Source: Batrachochytrium dendrobatidis JAM81 (lineage: Eukaryota; Chytridiomycota; Chytridiomycetes; Rhizophydiales). Taken from it: DNA of 64,000 bases. Under the pieces are notes generated by a model. That model saw only the letters and a list, made by a program, of their open reading frames with translations. It was not told the DNA's origin and did no database searches. The stretch covers positions 228,567-292,566 of the forward strand of contig NW_006281102.1 in the NCBI RefSeq assembly GCF_000203795.2. The letters run 5' to 3'. Both the position numbers and the translations under genes were made by a program. Positions 45,156-56,961 of the stretch are shown piece after piece; within the stretch, counting starts at the first letter, position 1, and the number at the start of each line of letters is the position of its first letter.

Positions 45156-47382
45156 TTATTCGTGTTGTCGAGGCAACAAGGATTGAATAAGACGCTCTTT
45201 AAGTGCCTTGAGATCCTCGTTAGATAATGTGTTGTGAGTTTCACCTAGCAAATCTGCCAAAGCTTTGCCATACGTGTCGATGGCAACATTAGCAGCAGAA
45301 CGATCTCCGCGTGCAAGCGCACTGGAAAGGTTGGAGAATGAGGCTGGAAGTGGGTTTGTCGAATTGGGGTGAGCCTGCCGTAAGGCTGTAGCGGGTTCAG
45401 ATCCTGATGTGGAAACGTTTGTTGATAGTGGAACTGACATGGTATTGTTTGGGGGTGTTGTGGCAGACATGGCATCAAATCTTTCTGGCAAGTGGCCGAG
45501 ATGATTCAGAGTAGTACGAGTAGGAATAGTCATGGGCATGGTGGCTTCAGAAGCGCCGTTTGGACTAGTATCTTGGGATGAAGAATCGCCATTGGATGCT
45601 CTGTTTGCAGAGTTTGATAAAGTAGAAGGTCCGTCAGTAGCAACATGCGTGAATTCAGAATCGCTTCTGGAAATTGCGGCAATGACAGATTTAGGTTTTC
45701 TAGCTAGAGTATGGCTAGCATGAACCGAGGTTGGCGACCCAACCTCCAATTCGGTATTATCCTCAGCCAAGCCAACGACATGGTTGGATGAACTGGTGCC
45801 TTCATGATCTATTACTGACGATGAACTCGGTGCAGCGTACATGTTGGATGTCAAGTCGCTGGTACTATTTATTGCAAAGGCATCGCTAGTTGATTCAGAC
45901 AGCCCATGTATCAGGTGTTGCTCGTGTTCAATAATAATTGAAGCGTCGTCCATTTCTGTAGCAGTGCTGGCATCCAGATTAGCGACTTGTCGACACATGG
46001 GACACTGAAACATGTAGCCAGTTCCTAAAAGCGGAGTTACGCACTTGTAATGGAAGCAGTGCGAGCAAGGGGAGAGAAAAAGAGCCTGTAGAGGAGCCAT
46101 GGGACCAAGACAAATACAGCAATCTGTTGGTCTAGTTGGAGTGTCGTGATCTGTATTATTGGGGTTCATTGCAGAAATCAGAGATGAAAGAGCGGTTCGA
46201 AGTCTGGTTTGAATGCATTAAGCATAATTTCAAAAAGCAATTGTAAGGAATCTGATGGCAATGGCATTCATCGAGGTAATGACAACACAATTGGTTTGAG
46301 TAATAGAATAAACCAACCTTTGTGGACTAGCACGAGTCTGTAGCCCATTTTTCATTGTAATAAACACCTTTATGATAACGGCCTTGTATATTTCTAAATC
46401 AAAATAGGTGAGTTTTGCATTCAATGCATGGCTGGGTGGAAAGCATAAACATACCTTCGGATCGGCCTTGGTAATCCACACCGAGCTGAATGACATCTCC
46501 AGATTTAAGCAAATAGGGTCTACTTTCTTTTCCACTTGGAGAGAGTCTCAGTCGATTCAGAAAGGTGCCAGATGAGCTACCAATATCCTTGAGGTATATC
46601 TATGATAAGAGTTGGGTTAATCAAACATAATGCAAACAACAAAGTGGTTCCAACAGGATGATCCAAAGCATAGTGTGGAAAACAAGCACAAGAAAGCTTT
46701 GAATGGTAATTTCAAAACCATATGGAGATGCAGAGGGGATGACAACCAAACAAGGTGGAATCAACGACAGGAGTGCCAATATGGCGAGTATAGCCAAGCG
46801 ATGGATTGCGGTATTCTAGGATTTGAAATAAAAGAGTTTAAATGCTATGCATAAAATTACCTGGCCATCTCTGCCCACCCAAATCTCAGCATGAGTACGA
46901 CTAACAACTTTACTACGGAATGCTACATAAAGGGAATTGGCAGTGCTGTCCTGTTGCACAGACGATGAATCAGATTGAAGACGAGTGGGAGACGCAGGGT
47001 CCGGAGATACAGTAGCTTTATATCAAAACACAAGAACAATAAGTAAGTGATGACCAAGCAGAGTGGAGGACAAGCAAGTACCTGGATTTGAAGCGACAGC
47101 AGGGGTAACAACGAAACCAGCTTGCAACGGATCACTGGATAGTGAGACATTGTTTGCAGCTCTCTGCTCCCTAGTAGTAGGTTTTGAGTCTCTAGTAGCA
47201 GGAGAAGCACCACTTGCAGCATTGTAGCTTCTGTCGACTTTCCTCCCGACTCGAAGAACAGTTCCAAGCACAATGTCATGCTCTACAGGGTTGAACAGAA
47301 AAGGTTTGTTGCGGGAAGTCTGTTGATGTAGGGGAACGTCGGAATGAGGAAACAACTGCAGACGAATAAAAGGTTGCTTCAT
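45156..47382 (-). CDS. FHA-RING ubiquitin ligase, DMA1/DMA2-like
   Basis: Dma-type ligases combine a phosphothreonine-binding FHA domain with a RING and act in mitotic and septation checkpoints in yeasts (relatives: CHFR and RNF8). Exons are read leftward from 47382: the N-terminal FHA part has FIRLQLFPHSDVPLHQQ, VLRVGRKVDRS, VAFRSKVVSRTHAEIW, IYLKDIGSSSGTFLNRLRLS and LLKSGDVIQLGVDYQGRSE. The RING exon (about 46207-45156) has CCICLGPMAPLQALFLSPC, then HCFHYKC and CPMC, an H2-type RING. Introns near 47083-47015, 46918-46862, 46600-46500, 46450-46395 and 46310-46208 are needed; a few boundaries are approximate. The long Ser/Thr-rich C-terminal extension after the RING exceeds yeast Dma proteins and ends in a predicted helix (LSNEDLKALKERLIQSLL). 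Confidence 0.88.
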
Positions 47383-47450
47383 GGTAGTGTTGTACCAGCA
47401 AGTTGAGGTGAAGAGTGAGGATGAACTTGCAAGCGAGTTTGAGATTACAT

Positions 47451-47458
47451 CACGTGAT
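47451..47458. promoter_or_regulatory. CACGTGAT site in divergent promoter
   Basis: The palindrome ATCACGTGAT (47449-47458) lies 67 bp upstream of the FHA-RING start and about 160 bp before the SH3-protein ATG. Being symmetric, it could serve either gene. Confidence 0.45.
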
Positions 47459-47617
47459 ATTAAAGTTTATAAACCTTTGTGTGAGTTGATGGCTGGATGG
47501 CCATATGGTGGATTCAGTTGTTGTTTTAACCATCGATTGCAGTCTTATTGTCCAGCAGAACCAACACTAAAACAAGTTAAATCCAGTTAAAACCAGTTAA
47601 AACAAACTACGATCACA

Positions 47618-49472
47618 ATGCAGCAGCTGGACTGCGTTTCTCTCCCTTCGTCATCGTTGTGCAAGGTTTGGTCTTCTGACAACACCCTGCGTATGATTCA
47701 ACCGTCCTTCACTATAGATAATACCACTTTAGGGTTCGATCCATTTATTGGGAATCTGATACAACTGCAATCATCCTTTCAGTCACTCGATTGTCCTGGA
47801 TTCATGTCACTACTACAATCCAGGTCTTTACTGTCATCTCACCAGTCTTCTACCATTCCTGTCCTTCGTTATCCCGCTACCTTTTCATGTTACGCTGCAT
47901 TGGTGTCCAGTCAGTCCTGTTCATCTCATCAAAACACACTTCAGCCACTCTGTGCTGAAAGTTGTCAGTATTTTGTGCAGACCCTTCAAACCCTCATCAG
48001 CTCTCAATCCCTATGTAACCTGGACGCCTCATCTCGGATCGTGCAGGCTAGAGCCATAGCTGTCCAGTCCTTCCATACCACTTGTCAGTCTCGCACTGCC
48101 AATACCACTGCCCAATGCATTAGTGCAATAGAATTGGAAGCCCAAAATTGTGGTATGTTGGACTCTTTATAAGCATCTGTTTAATTGTCCATCGTTTAAA
48201 CCCCTCGTCAAACTCATTTATCCCCTTATACTCTGTCCTTTTATTCTTTCGGGTACTATTCCCATCTTTACTATTTTTAGGATTTGGAAATAACAACGCT
48301 GGTGTTGCTGCTGCTCAAAACTGGTGTAAAATCACTAAACCTGACGATCCTTGCTGTTCTGCTCATCTCGCTGTTTTACTCGCTTCTTCAAATACCACTC
48401 AGTCTGCTTTGCCTACTACCAACTCTGCAAATTCATCCTCAATGTCTGGCTCATCCCAATTGGCTGTTGGTCTTGGAATTTCTATTGCCATTGTTGCCGT
48501 CTTGGCTGCTCTTTTTTACTATTTACTACTACCTCGCTTACAGCGATCCAAGCCCTCTATCGAAAACGGCCTTATCGATAGTACTGATGAAAAACGTTCA
48601 TCTAACCCTGCAACCATCAATACCACTCTTTCTAATTCCAACTTGGCTACTCCCGTGTACTCGTCCAGCAAGACGCTCATTGCCGAACCAAATACCTCTG
48701 CTCCTATAGACGAAAAGCCAAACTGTATTCCACAATACAAGTCTCAAGAGCACAGTCCGCATCTAGACGATGATGATGCATACACTCTCCGAAACCATCG
48801 CATGTCTTTTTCTGAACTTAACCTGGAAAGAGCCTTTTCGTCCTTTTCCATGTCGGACCTTGAACAGACTCATGAATCTAGAATCTCCATCAATGACTCT
48901 GTCTCTCCACCAACCCTTCCACATCCTAAAAGATCGTCTGGATTTCAACCTTTTGGATCTTGGTCACGGGCTCTCACGGAAGGCATTCCAACTACAGATT
49001 CTAAACGAGACTCAACTCTGACGGTAAGCTTTTTATTTGTATTCCTACCCATCGTATCCCATATCGTCTTTTTATCCTCCCTTTGATAAGTTATCTGCAT
49101 TTGCTTTTCACTGCCATTCATAATGCAAAAGGGTGCATGGCTCAATCACTTATGCTTTCAATGGGCTTGAATTGGTTCTAGACATCATCTCTCCGCACGG
49201 ATTCTCGTCTTGCTTCGCACTCTTGTATTCCTTTACAATTCGAACGCAACGCTTCTCACTTGGCAGATCTCATGACCTCGGGTCGTGAGGGCACATTCTA
49301 CGCAACACACGTTACCCAATCCTACCATGCCGAGCAGGAGGACGAGCTGGATATGGAGCAAGGCGATTTGGTACATGTCGTTCGTGTGTTTGAAGATGGA
49401 TGGGGAAAAGGTCGTAATGCAACGACTGGAAAAACTGGCATTTTTCCAGTAGTGTGTTTGGCTGTACAATAG
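47618..49472 (+). CDS. Single-pass membrane protein with Cys-rich ectodomain and C-terminal SH3 domain
   Basis: Three exons (47618-48152, 48281-49023, 49182-49472) join in frame. The N-terminal ~235 residues are Ser-rich with about 14 cysteines in spaced pairs (for example CAESCQYF and DDPCCSAH), suggesting a disulphide-bonded ectodomain. A transmembrane helix follows near residues 239-262 (LAVGLGISIAIVAVLAALFY), then a basic stop (RLQRSK). The cytoplasmic part is Ser-rich and ends in an SH3 domain: VTQSYHAEQEDELDMEQGD, EDGWGKGRN and KTGIFPVVCL. This layout matches fungal SH3 membrane proteins of unknown role; yeast Fus1 and Sho1 share the TM-plus-SH3 idea but not this ectodomain. No hydrophobic signal peptide is visible after the ATG at 47618, so an upstream exon may be missing or the protein uses the TM as a signal anchor. 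Confidence 0.82.
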
Positions 49473-50027
49473 ACCACTCTGTTTATACAATGCAATGGTG
49501 GATTGGGATGTCAATCCTACAGCTTCACCCTTGTGCATGATTGTTATTTTATTTTACATATCAAGTATAGGCCTTTACCATGAATTACAGCCGTATTCAT
49601 GTAGCTCTTGTATTTATCTTGCAGTCACTAGTTTGTTTTGGAATAGACAATGGTCGAATGTTATGCTTTCCTGCTAGAAATTGACTGGTTCAATAGACAT
49701 TCTCAATTCTTCAAAACACACCGTCCATCATAGGATGCATGACAAAATTAAACTATTTTTGAACGGAAATATTTTCTCTTTTGCTAGTCTTGCATTGTAC
49801 AATCACCAGATACTGGGGTCTAATGTCAACAAACTCTTTGTATCCTAAACACTTGGATACGCTTTAGTTCAGCACATCAATACTGCAGAACCAATCATTG
49901 TTTTCATGCCAATCACCAGAACCCCAGTACATTTGACACCCATCATGAGACTGTTTATTATACTTGGTTTTATATGAATACAGCCTACTCTATCCAGGCT
50001 ATTGCAGCTTTAAAAATTCATACATTG
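49473..50027. other. Intergenic between convergent genes; mostly a repeat element
   Basis: It separates the stop codons of the SH3 protein and the JmjC protein. Nearly all of it (49584-49988) is TIR copy G/H, and no gene was seen. Confidence 0.6.
49584..49988 (-). mobile_element. TIR repeat element, copy G/H (~405 bp), reversed
   Basis: One end at 49584 reads ATTACAGCCGTATTCATGTA and then GCTC. The other at about 49966-49988 reads GGTTTTATATGAATACAGCC and then TAC, an imperfect inverted copy. The subterminal block (TGCAAGATAAATAC and AACATTCGACCATTGTCTAT on the minus strand) lies next to the 49584 end, so the element is inverted relative to copy D/B. No transposase ORF was found. Confidence 0.65.
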
Positions 50028-51377
50028 CTAGAACCAAAAACTCACGCTGATGCTAGACGTTATTGATTCAACATAATGCCACCATCCACAAGGAATAAGC
50101 AGCATCTCACCAGGACCAACTATACACTCGACATACACTGCCTTTGTAAACTCGGGAAACAAGGTCAGATCTGCATGAGCCACGTCTACCTGTGATGTGT
50201 TCGATAGCAAAGTAGATGAATTGTGAGGATATAGATACTTGGTTTCACTAGGTGCATAAAGCCTTATATACTTGTACCCAACAATCTGAGTAAATAGATT
50301 ATCATATGGGTCAGTGTGAAGTGGAGAATGAGTTCCAGCTGGTCCAATCCATACATTCACACAAATCTGAGGTTCATCCATGGAAGAGTCCAAAGTGCTC
50401 ATCCATCTAGTCCGCGAATGCACCGATGGTGCCATAATACAATAATCCGGTATAGCAAGATCTGATGCCAACTCAGAAACTCGATCAAAAAGGTCATGCT
50501 GTGCAAGGTACATGATCTCGTCTGGTCGTGCATCCACATCACTCTGTCTTTCCGTGTCGACAACGTATTGAAAAAATTCACCTGCCGTGATAATCCGTTG
50601 TGTCCATGATTCATCCGTGTAGTGTGATCCAATTTCAACAGGAACAAGTCGGTCAGCACCCATCACAGATAAAATGTAAGCAACATCCTTCCATGGTCGA
50701 GTAGATAAACATGGACATCCATCCAAAACGTTGCAAATGATTATTGGTGTAGGCAATATCTCTCTTGTTAAATGAAGATTAAATTCTGACATGGATAACG
50801 GTGTCGAGTGTATTTCAACACATTGGGCTGGAATCAGTTGTGATGTTTTGTAAACCACTTGGGCTGGAATCCGTTGAGATGAGCAAAGAAAGTACTTTGG
50901 TTTAGCAGTAAGTAGGGAATGAGGGTCAAGCCGAGTCAAGATCTGCTGGGTCAAAACTATCCAAGACAAGACAAGATGGTTTGAAATGGGACATCCACTA
51001 ATCAATACTCCTCTATCAAGAGATTGCAACAATGCTCGTATATTATAAATATCGCAAGTCGTAATATCTGCTACCAAGTCCGAATGATCTTTAAATTGTA
51101 TCGAGTAAACAGCGGCCTTTACAATGCATGCTAGCATATACGCTATGCGACTAGATTTACTGACCTTACCAAATGAAGTGCAGTTGATCAGATCATCGGC
51201 ATGATCCACAAGAACTTGAGCCCAATTGTGCTGCAGTCGAGCTAATTGTGTCTGTTTCATAACAAACAAAGCTTGATTAAAGAGATGGCGAGTGCATGGC
51301 GATATGTCCACATGTTCGAGTTCAGTATAAACTGTTTTCAGCAAAATCTCTGCTGTTGGCAGTTGTCGAGTTTCCAT
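50028..51377 (-). CDS. JmjC-domain oxygenase, KDM8/JMJD5-like
   Basis: KDM8/JMJD5 proteins are 2-oxoglutarate and Fe(II) oxygenases reported to hydroxylate arginine in ribosomal and chromatin proteins. The single exon encodes about 449 residues from M at 51377. The C-terminal half matches KDM8 throughout: VPVEIGSHYTDESWTQ, YLAQHDLFDRVSELASDLAI with PDYC, NVWIGPAGTHSPLHTDPYDN, YKYIRLYAPSET, LSNTSQVDV and LLIPCGWWHYVES. The iron ligands are H and D of HTD and the H of WWHYV. An ATG exists further upstream (51479), but using it would run to within 10 bp of the divergent CBF5 ATG, so the METRQ start is preferred. The N-terminal half is helical, as in KDM8. Confidence 0.92.
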   Translation of the reverse strand: METRQLPTAEILLKTVYTELEHVDISPCTRHLFNQALFVMKQTQLARLQHNWAQVLVDHADDLINCTSFGKVSKSSRIAYMLACIVKAAVYSIQFKDHSDLVADITTCDIYNIRALLQSLDRGVLISGCPISNHLVLSWIVLTQQILTRLDPHSLLTAKPKYFLCSSQRIPAQVVYKTSQLIPAQCVEIHSTPLSMSEFNLHLTREILPTPIIICNVLDGCPCLSTRPWKDVAYILSVMGADRLVPVEIGSHYTDESWTQRIITAGEFFQYVVDTERQSDVDARPDEIMYLAQHDLFDRVSELASDLAIPDYCIMAPSVHSRTRWMSTLDSSMDEPQICVNVWIGPAGTHSPLHTDPYDNLFTQIVGYKYIRLYAPSETKYLYPHNSSTLLSNTSQVDVAHADLTLFPEFTKAVYVECIVGPGEMLLIPCGWWHYVESITSSISVSFWF

Positions 51378-51422
51378 TGTTGAATCAAGCAAATTCAATG
51401 GAACATAAAAGTGAAATAAATT

Positions 51423-51430
51423 CACGTGAT
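51423..51430 (+). promoter_or_regulatory. CACGTGAT site upstream of CBF5
   Basis: TTCACGTGAT lies in the ~110-bp divergent promoter between the KDM8-like start (51377) and the CBF5 ATG (51488), ending 57 bp before the latter. The spacing is like those at LAS1 and DBP9. Confidence 0.5.
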
Positions 51431-51487
51431 TTATCTTTTTTCTTCTTGAATCGAATTGAATTTCGTTTTGCAGCTCCAAAGCAGGAA

Positions 51488-53490
<2,003 letters not shown>

Positions 53491-53885
53491 ACGTTTAGGT
53501 TTTTATTTTGCTGTACATTATCTTGCTCTTTAATGTAGACGCATCAGAATAACGAGTAGCATATTCAGATACTGCAATGTCTTGGATTTGATATCTGCAG
53601 CAATTTAGTTGCAGTCACAACCCAAATAAGCTCATCATAAAATCGATTCAAATTCATTTCAAAATAAAACAATCGGTATTTAAAAGTGGTCATTTTGCAG
53701 AGTCATTGTGTATAACATACAATATCAGCTGAAAACACTTGCATATCTGAGCAATGGTCAGTATAAGACAACGACTATTTTCAGAACAGGTGAGCTCACG
53801 TGATGATTCAATTCACTTGATGGACTGAATCTTGCTTGTTTTATTCCTCAATCCACTGCTAGCGACCTATTCAACTGCTTGCAAC
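53491..53885. other. Intergenic: CBF5 3' flank and next promoter
   Basis: No gene was seen in these 395 bp. It contains the CACGTGAT site at 53797-53804. Confidence 0.5.
53797..53804 (+). promoter_or_regulatory. CACGTGAT site upstream of the complex I subunit gene
   Basis: GCTCACGTGATGA lies about 80 bp before the ATG at 53886. It is the same octamer as at LAS1, DBP9 and CBF5, with somewhat longer spacing. Confidence 0.4.
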
Positions 53886-54312
53886 ATGGCAGCTGGCGCA
53901 CACCACAATCATCACCCAACGCCATATGTGCGACAGTTTGTTCCCCCAAAGATCAATGGAAGGTTCTTCACAAAGGTCTACGGAGCTGCCTGTGTCTTTT
54001 TCATCGGTTTCCGAATTTACCATGACGGTGGTCATCACTTTGTATGTTGCTGCTCCTGCATGTGAAGCATGCTATAACACATACCAAGCACATCAATATG
54101 TTCATCTAAATATTGAAACTTGCTTGATTATACCTAACCTACATCAATAGACTAACCGCTTTATTTAATCTATTCGACACACGACGTTTTACATTGATTC
54201 ATAAACATAGCTAAACCATCATCCATGGGAAGAGCCCAAAATGATTGCATACCTTGAAAAAGTGGACAAAAAGTACGGATCTCACTTGGCCACATCCAAT
54301 ATGCACCACTGA
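53886..54312 (+). CDS. Small membrane protein, probably complex I subunit NDUFB2-like
   Basis: Two exons (53886-54041, 54211-54312) join in phase 0 to 85 residues. The protein has a His-rich N-terminus (AAGAHHNHHPTPYVRQFVPP), one hydrophobic helix (VYGAACVFFIGFRIYH), then DGGHHFLNHHPWEEP and a polar tail. The order 'helix, xDG, HPWxxP' resembles plant and fungal NADH dehydrogenase beta subcomplex subunit 2 (NDUFB2), a one-helix accessory protein of mitochondrial complex I. The gene structure is sound, but the family is short and weakly conserved, so the name is tentative; another small inner-membrane subunit is possible. No cleavable presequence is obvious. Confidence 0.6.
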
Positions 54313-54956
54313 TCTATTCAACGAATCGATGCGTGAAATACAAGACTCAAACCCATTCATCTACATTGAATGTCAGTCTCTACCTCTTTGGTTCAATGTG
54401 GATATCAGTCTACTCTTTAAAATACACGCTTTGAATCTATATGTGTTGTGTATGGTTTACAGATTGTTTTTTTGTATGCAATGTTTGGAATGGCTGTTTT
54501 TTAAACATTGGTTATTAGATGGTACAATCTAATTTTTGGAATGATTTACACGACCCTATTGACAGGATTTGGAGAATGATTTATCAGCATGTTTTCATCC
54601 AGGCAATACCTTGTATAATGATCCCGGATAGTGAATGCAATAGGAGTACAAAACGCTGTTGAGCTTGTACATGTAGTCTAGATCTTTTAGATTCATTTGT
54701 ATATATATTGGCAACTCGATGTTCAGTGATATGTGTACATATTTCATGAGTAAACAGCGTACCTTTACGCACGAGTTTGTTTCGTTTTAAAATGGCAGGT
54801 TTTATGAATCTCAGATTGCGACACACATGGTTTTGGTGTGAATGGTAGATGAAAAAGTAAACCAGTTTTGACTACTTGACGATTCAATATATTATGACTG
54901 GTTTTATCCAGAGAGGATTCAGAGTGATCAAGGCATACAATCAATTTCTAGTAGGA
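54313..54956. other. Intergenic, no supported gene
   Basis: A/T-rich sequence without recognisable genes. The ORF reading to 54532 is the second exon above read in another frame. It runs into repeat end C. A weak candidate for that copy's left end (GATTTACACGACCCTATTGA at 54543) is too degenerate to call. Confidence 0.5.
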
Positions 54957-55053
54957 GAGCGCAACAAATACTCGACCATTATTTATTCCCAAATAAAATC
55001 AAGGCAATCATGCAAGATGAATAAAAGTATTTCATTTTACGTGGATACGGCTG
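54957..55053 (+). mobile_element. Lone right end of the TIR repeat family (copy C)
   Basis: The block starts AGCGCAACAAATACTCGACC, continues ATTATTTATTCCC and TGCAAGATGAATA, and finishes CATTTTACGTGGATACGGCT. This parallels copies A and B. No clear inverted left end was found. Confidence 0.65.
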
Positions 55054-55125
55054 CAGTGTTTAGCTAGATATATTGAGTAGTTCGTCTGCATAACTACTTG
55101 CAAGAATTAATGTCGAATATAATGT

Positions 55126-56738
55126 TTAGATTGCACAGTTCTCATGCAATAGTTTCTTGGTATAACCCTTCATCTTTGTATTTTTCTGTTGTGATGCAAC
55201 ACTTGGACGATTACATTTGGTACGATACGATTTACTAGACGATGTATTGGATATACTTGAGCAATGTTTAGCATGGTTAGAACTGTTTGGCAACTTACTA
55301 CGCCCTTTCAAGATCTGCAATACATCAGAACGCGCACCGACATGCCGTGTATACGATGTGTTTGCAGTCATGATCGACTGGGGTACAGTGTCACCATCAA
55401 CCGATTGAATGGTTTGGGTGTGATTCGCACAATCAAAACTCTTATCCAAGTTGTAATCATCATTTGTATTCAAACTGACGTCGCCATCATATATTTCTTC
55501 CTCATCAAACGCGGCAATAAGATCCTCTAATCTGGAGATGGATTTACACATGACAGTATCATTAAATGTGATCCCTCGTTTTATACGCTCTTTTGTGCTT
55601 TTTCTATTTGAATAAGTGGAAAATGCCGGCATAAACGTAGAATCAGATGATGTTTCCATTCGGGAAGAAACATGGTTCGAGTCAGGTTTGAAAGTATGTG
55701 CATGCTTTTTGGAATAGTCTTTCACAAAAGGCAAACTAGAGGCTTGTAATGCGATGGATGATGATTTAAGCTCGTTTTGAGACATCATCTCATTCCATCT
55801 TTTGTTAATGGACCAAATGGATTCCCGTCTTTTTGGGTTTACTGATAAAGCGGATATGGACAATGATTTAACTATGTCTGGAATGTCGAGTTTGGCGGCA
55901 CAAGACAATGTGGTGAATGGTAAGCGCTCCGATTCACTTGCTGCGTTTTTATCAATTTGATCTTGGCGTTGCAATAATACGGCTTTAGGTATACCGGTTG
56001 ATATCGTTGACACATCAGAGGAACGATGCCAACCAGAGTAAGGGGTTTCTTTAGGAGAAAAAGATGTTTTTGTAACTGCATTGGAAATATTGTCTGCAGA
56101 TAAATGATGACTTGCAGTTTGATCGAATCTAGACATGGACTGATATGTTTGAGGTGTAGCAAAAATGCTAATAGGATCAGGTGTAAACCCAACACTTGAC
56201 TCGGAAGATGCGTTACGCGACCTGTATTGAGCAATGGTGGATATTGAATTGTCGGATACAAGGGCATTACTATTTGTACAAGGCGTTGATATGAGTTGCG
56301 TATCTGTGCTAGAATTATAGGGTTTATCTGCTAGTCCATCTGTAACCGATATGCTGTGTGGTGAGTCGGGCATAGGCTGTTGAATATGTGTGTGACGCGA
56401 TGGATCAGCCAACCTTGTGCCAACTTTGTTCTTGGGGACTACCAAAGTCGTGTAGTGTGTTGAGATCTAGTTGGCTTATAAAGTATTTTGTCAACACTTT
56501 CTACTATATCTATCCCCAACGTAGGTGTGTTGGGTCTGTCTACTGCTGCATAAGCGAGTGGTTTGGCAGAGTTCTTTTTAAAGGTTATTGGGTAATCGAC
56601 GAATGGCGTACTTGCCGATTTTTTTACTGGATTATGACTGAAAACAAGGTCTAGTTCTTGATTTGATTTAGATGCAACTGCTTGTATACGTTTTTTTGAG
56701 GTACTAGCTTCAAAAAAAGGAATCCCAAATAGCTTCAT
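55126..56738 (-). CDS. Ser-rich protein of unknown function, frame broken or spliced near 56.5 kb
   Basis: Two open stretches, 56816-56439 and 56466-55126, lie in different frames and appear to be parts of one gene. I do not recognise it. The protein from M at 56738 (MKLFGIPFFEASTSKKRIQ) is rich in Ser, Thr and Lys and probably disordered. Two more ordered patches are RRESIWSINKRWNEMMSQNE and GITFNDTVMCKSISRLEDLI, followed by an acidic AAFDEEEIYDGDV. A short intron would join the frames: an acceptor CTAG| at 56470/56469 with an in-phase GT donor (for example near 56548 or 56493). A real frameshift is the alternative. It may be a fast-evolving signalling or cytoskeletal regulator. Confidence 0.6.
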
Positions 56739-56961
56739 GCGCGATGAAAACGAAAGATGGCAGCAAATCGTAATAGTAAATGTTTTAAGCAATGTACTAT
56801 GAGCATACTTTTTCAAGTTTCAATTTTTATCCGCAAGGAAAAACATACATAGTTGCAACTTTCACCCAACACATCAAAAGCATGCTGTTAAATGAACCGG
56901 TTGATGGTCGAATGCAGTTAAAATGGCAATGCAAGATTTATACAACAATCAATGTACACGG

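Noticed and set aside
46630..46854. 74-codon ORF on the plus strand
   Set aside because: It lies in an intron of the FHA-RING gene on the other strand and has no motif.
54245..54532. 95-codon ORF after the complex I subunit gene
   Set aside because: It is exon 2 of that gene read in the wrong frame plus intergenic sequence.
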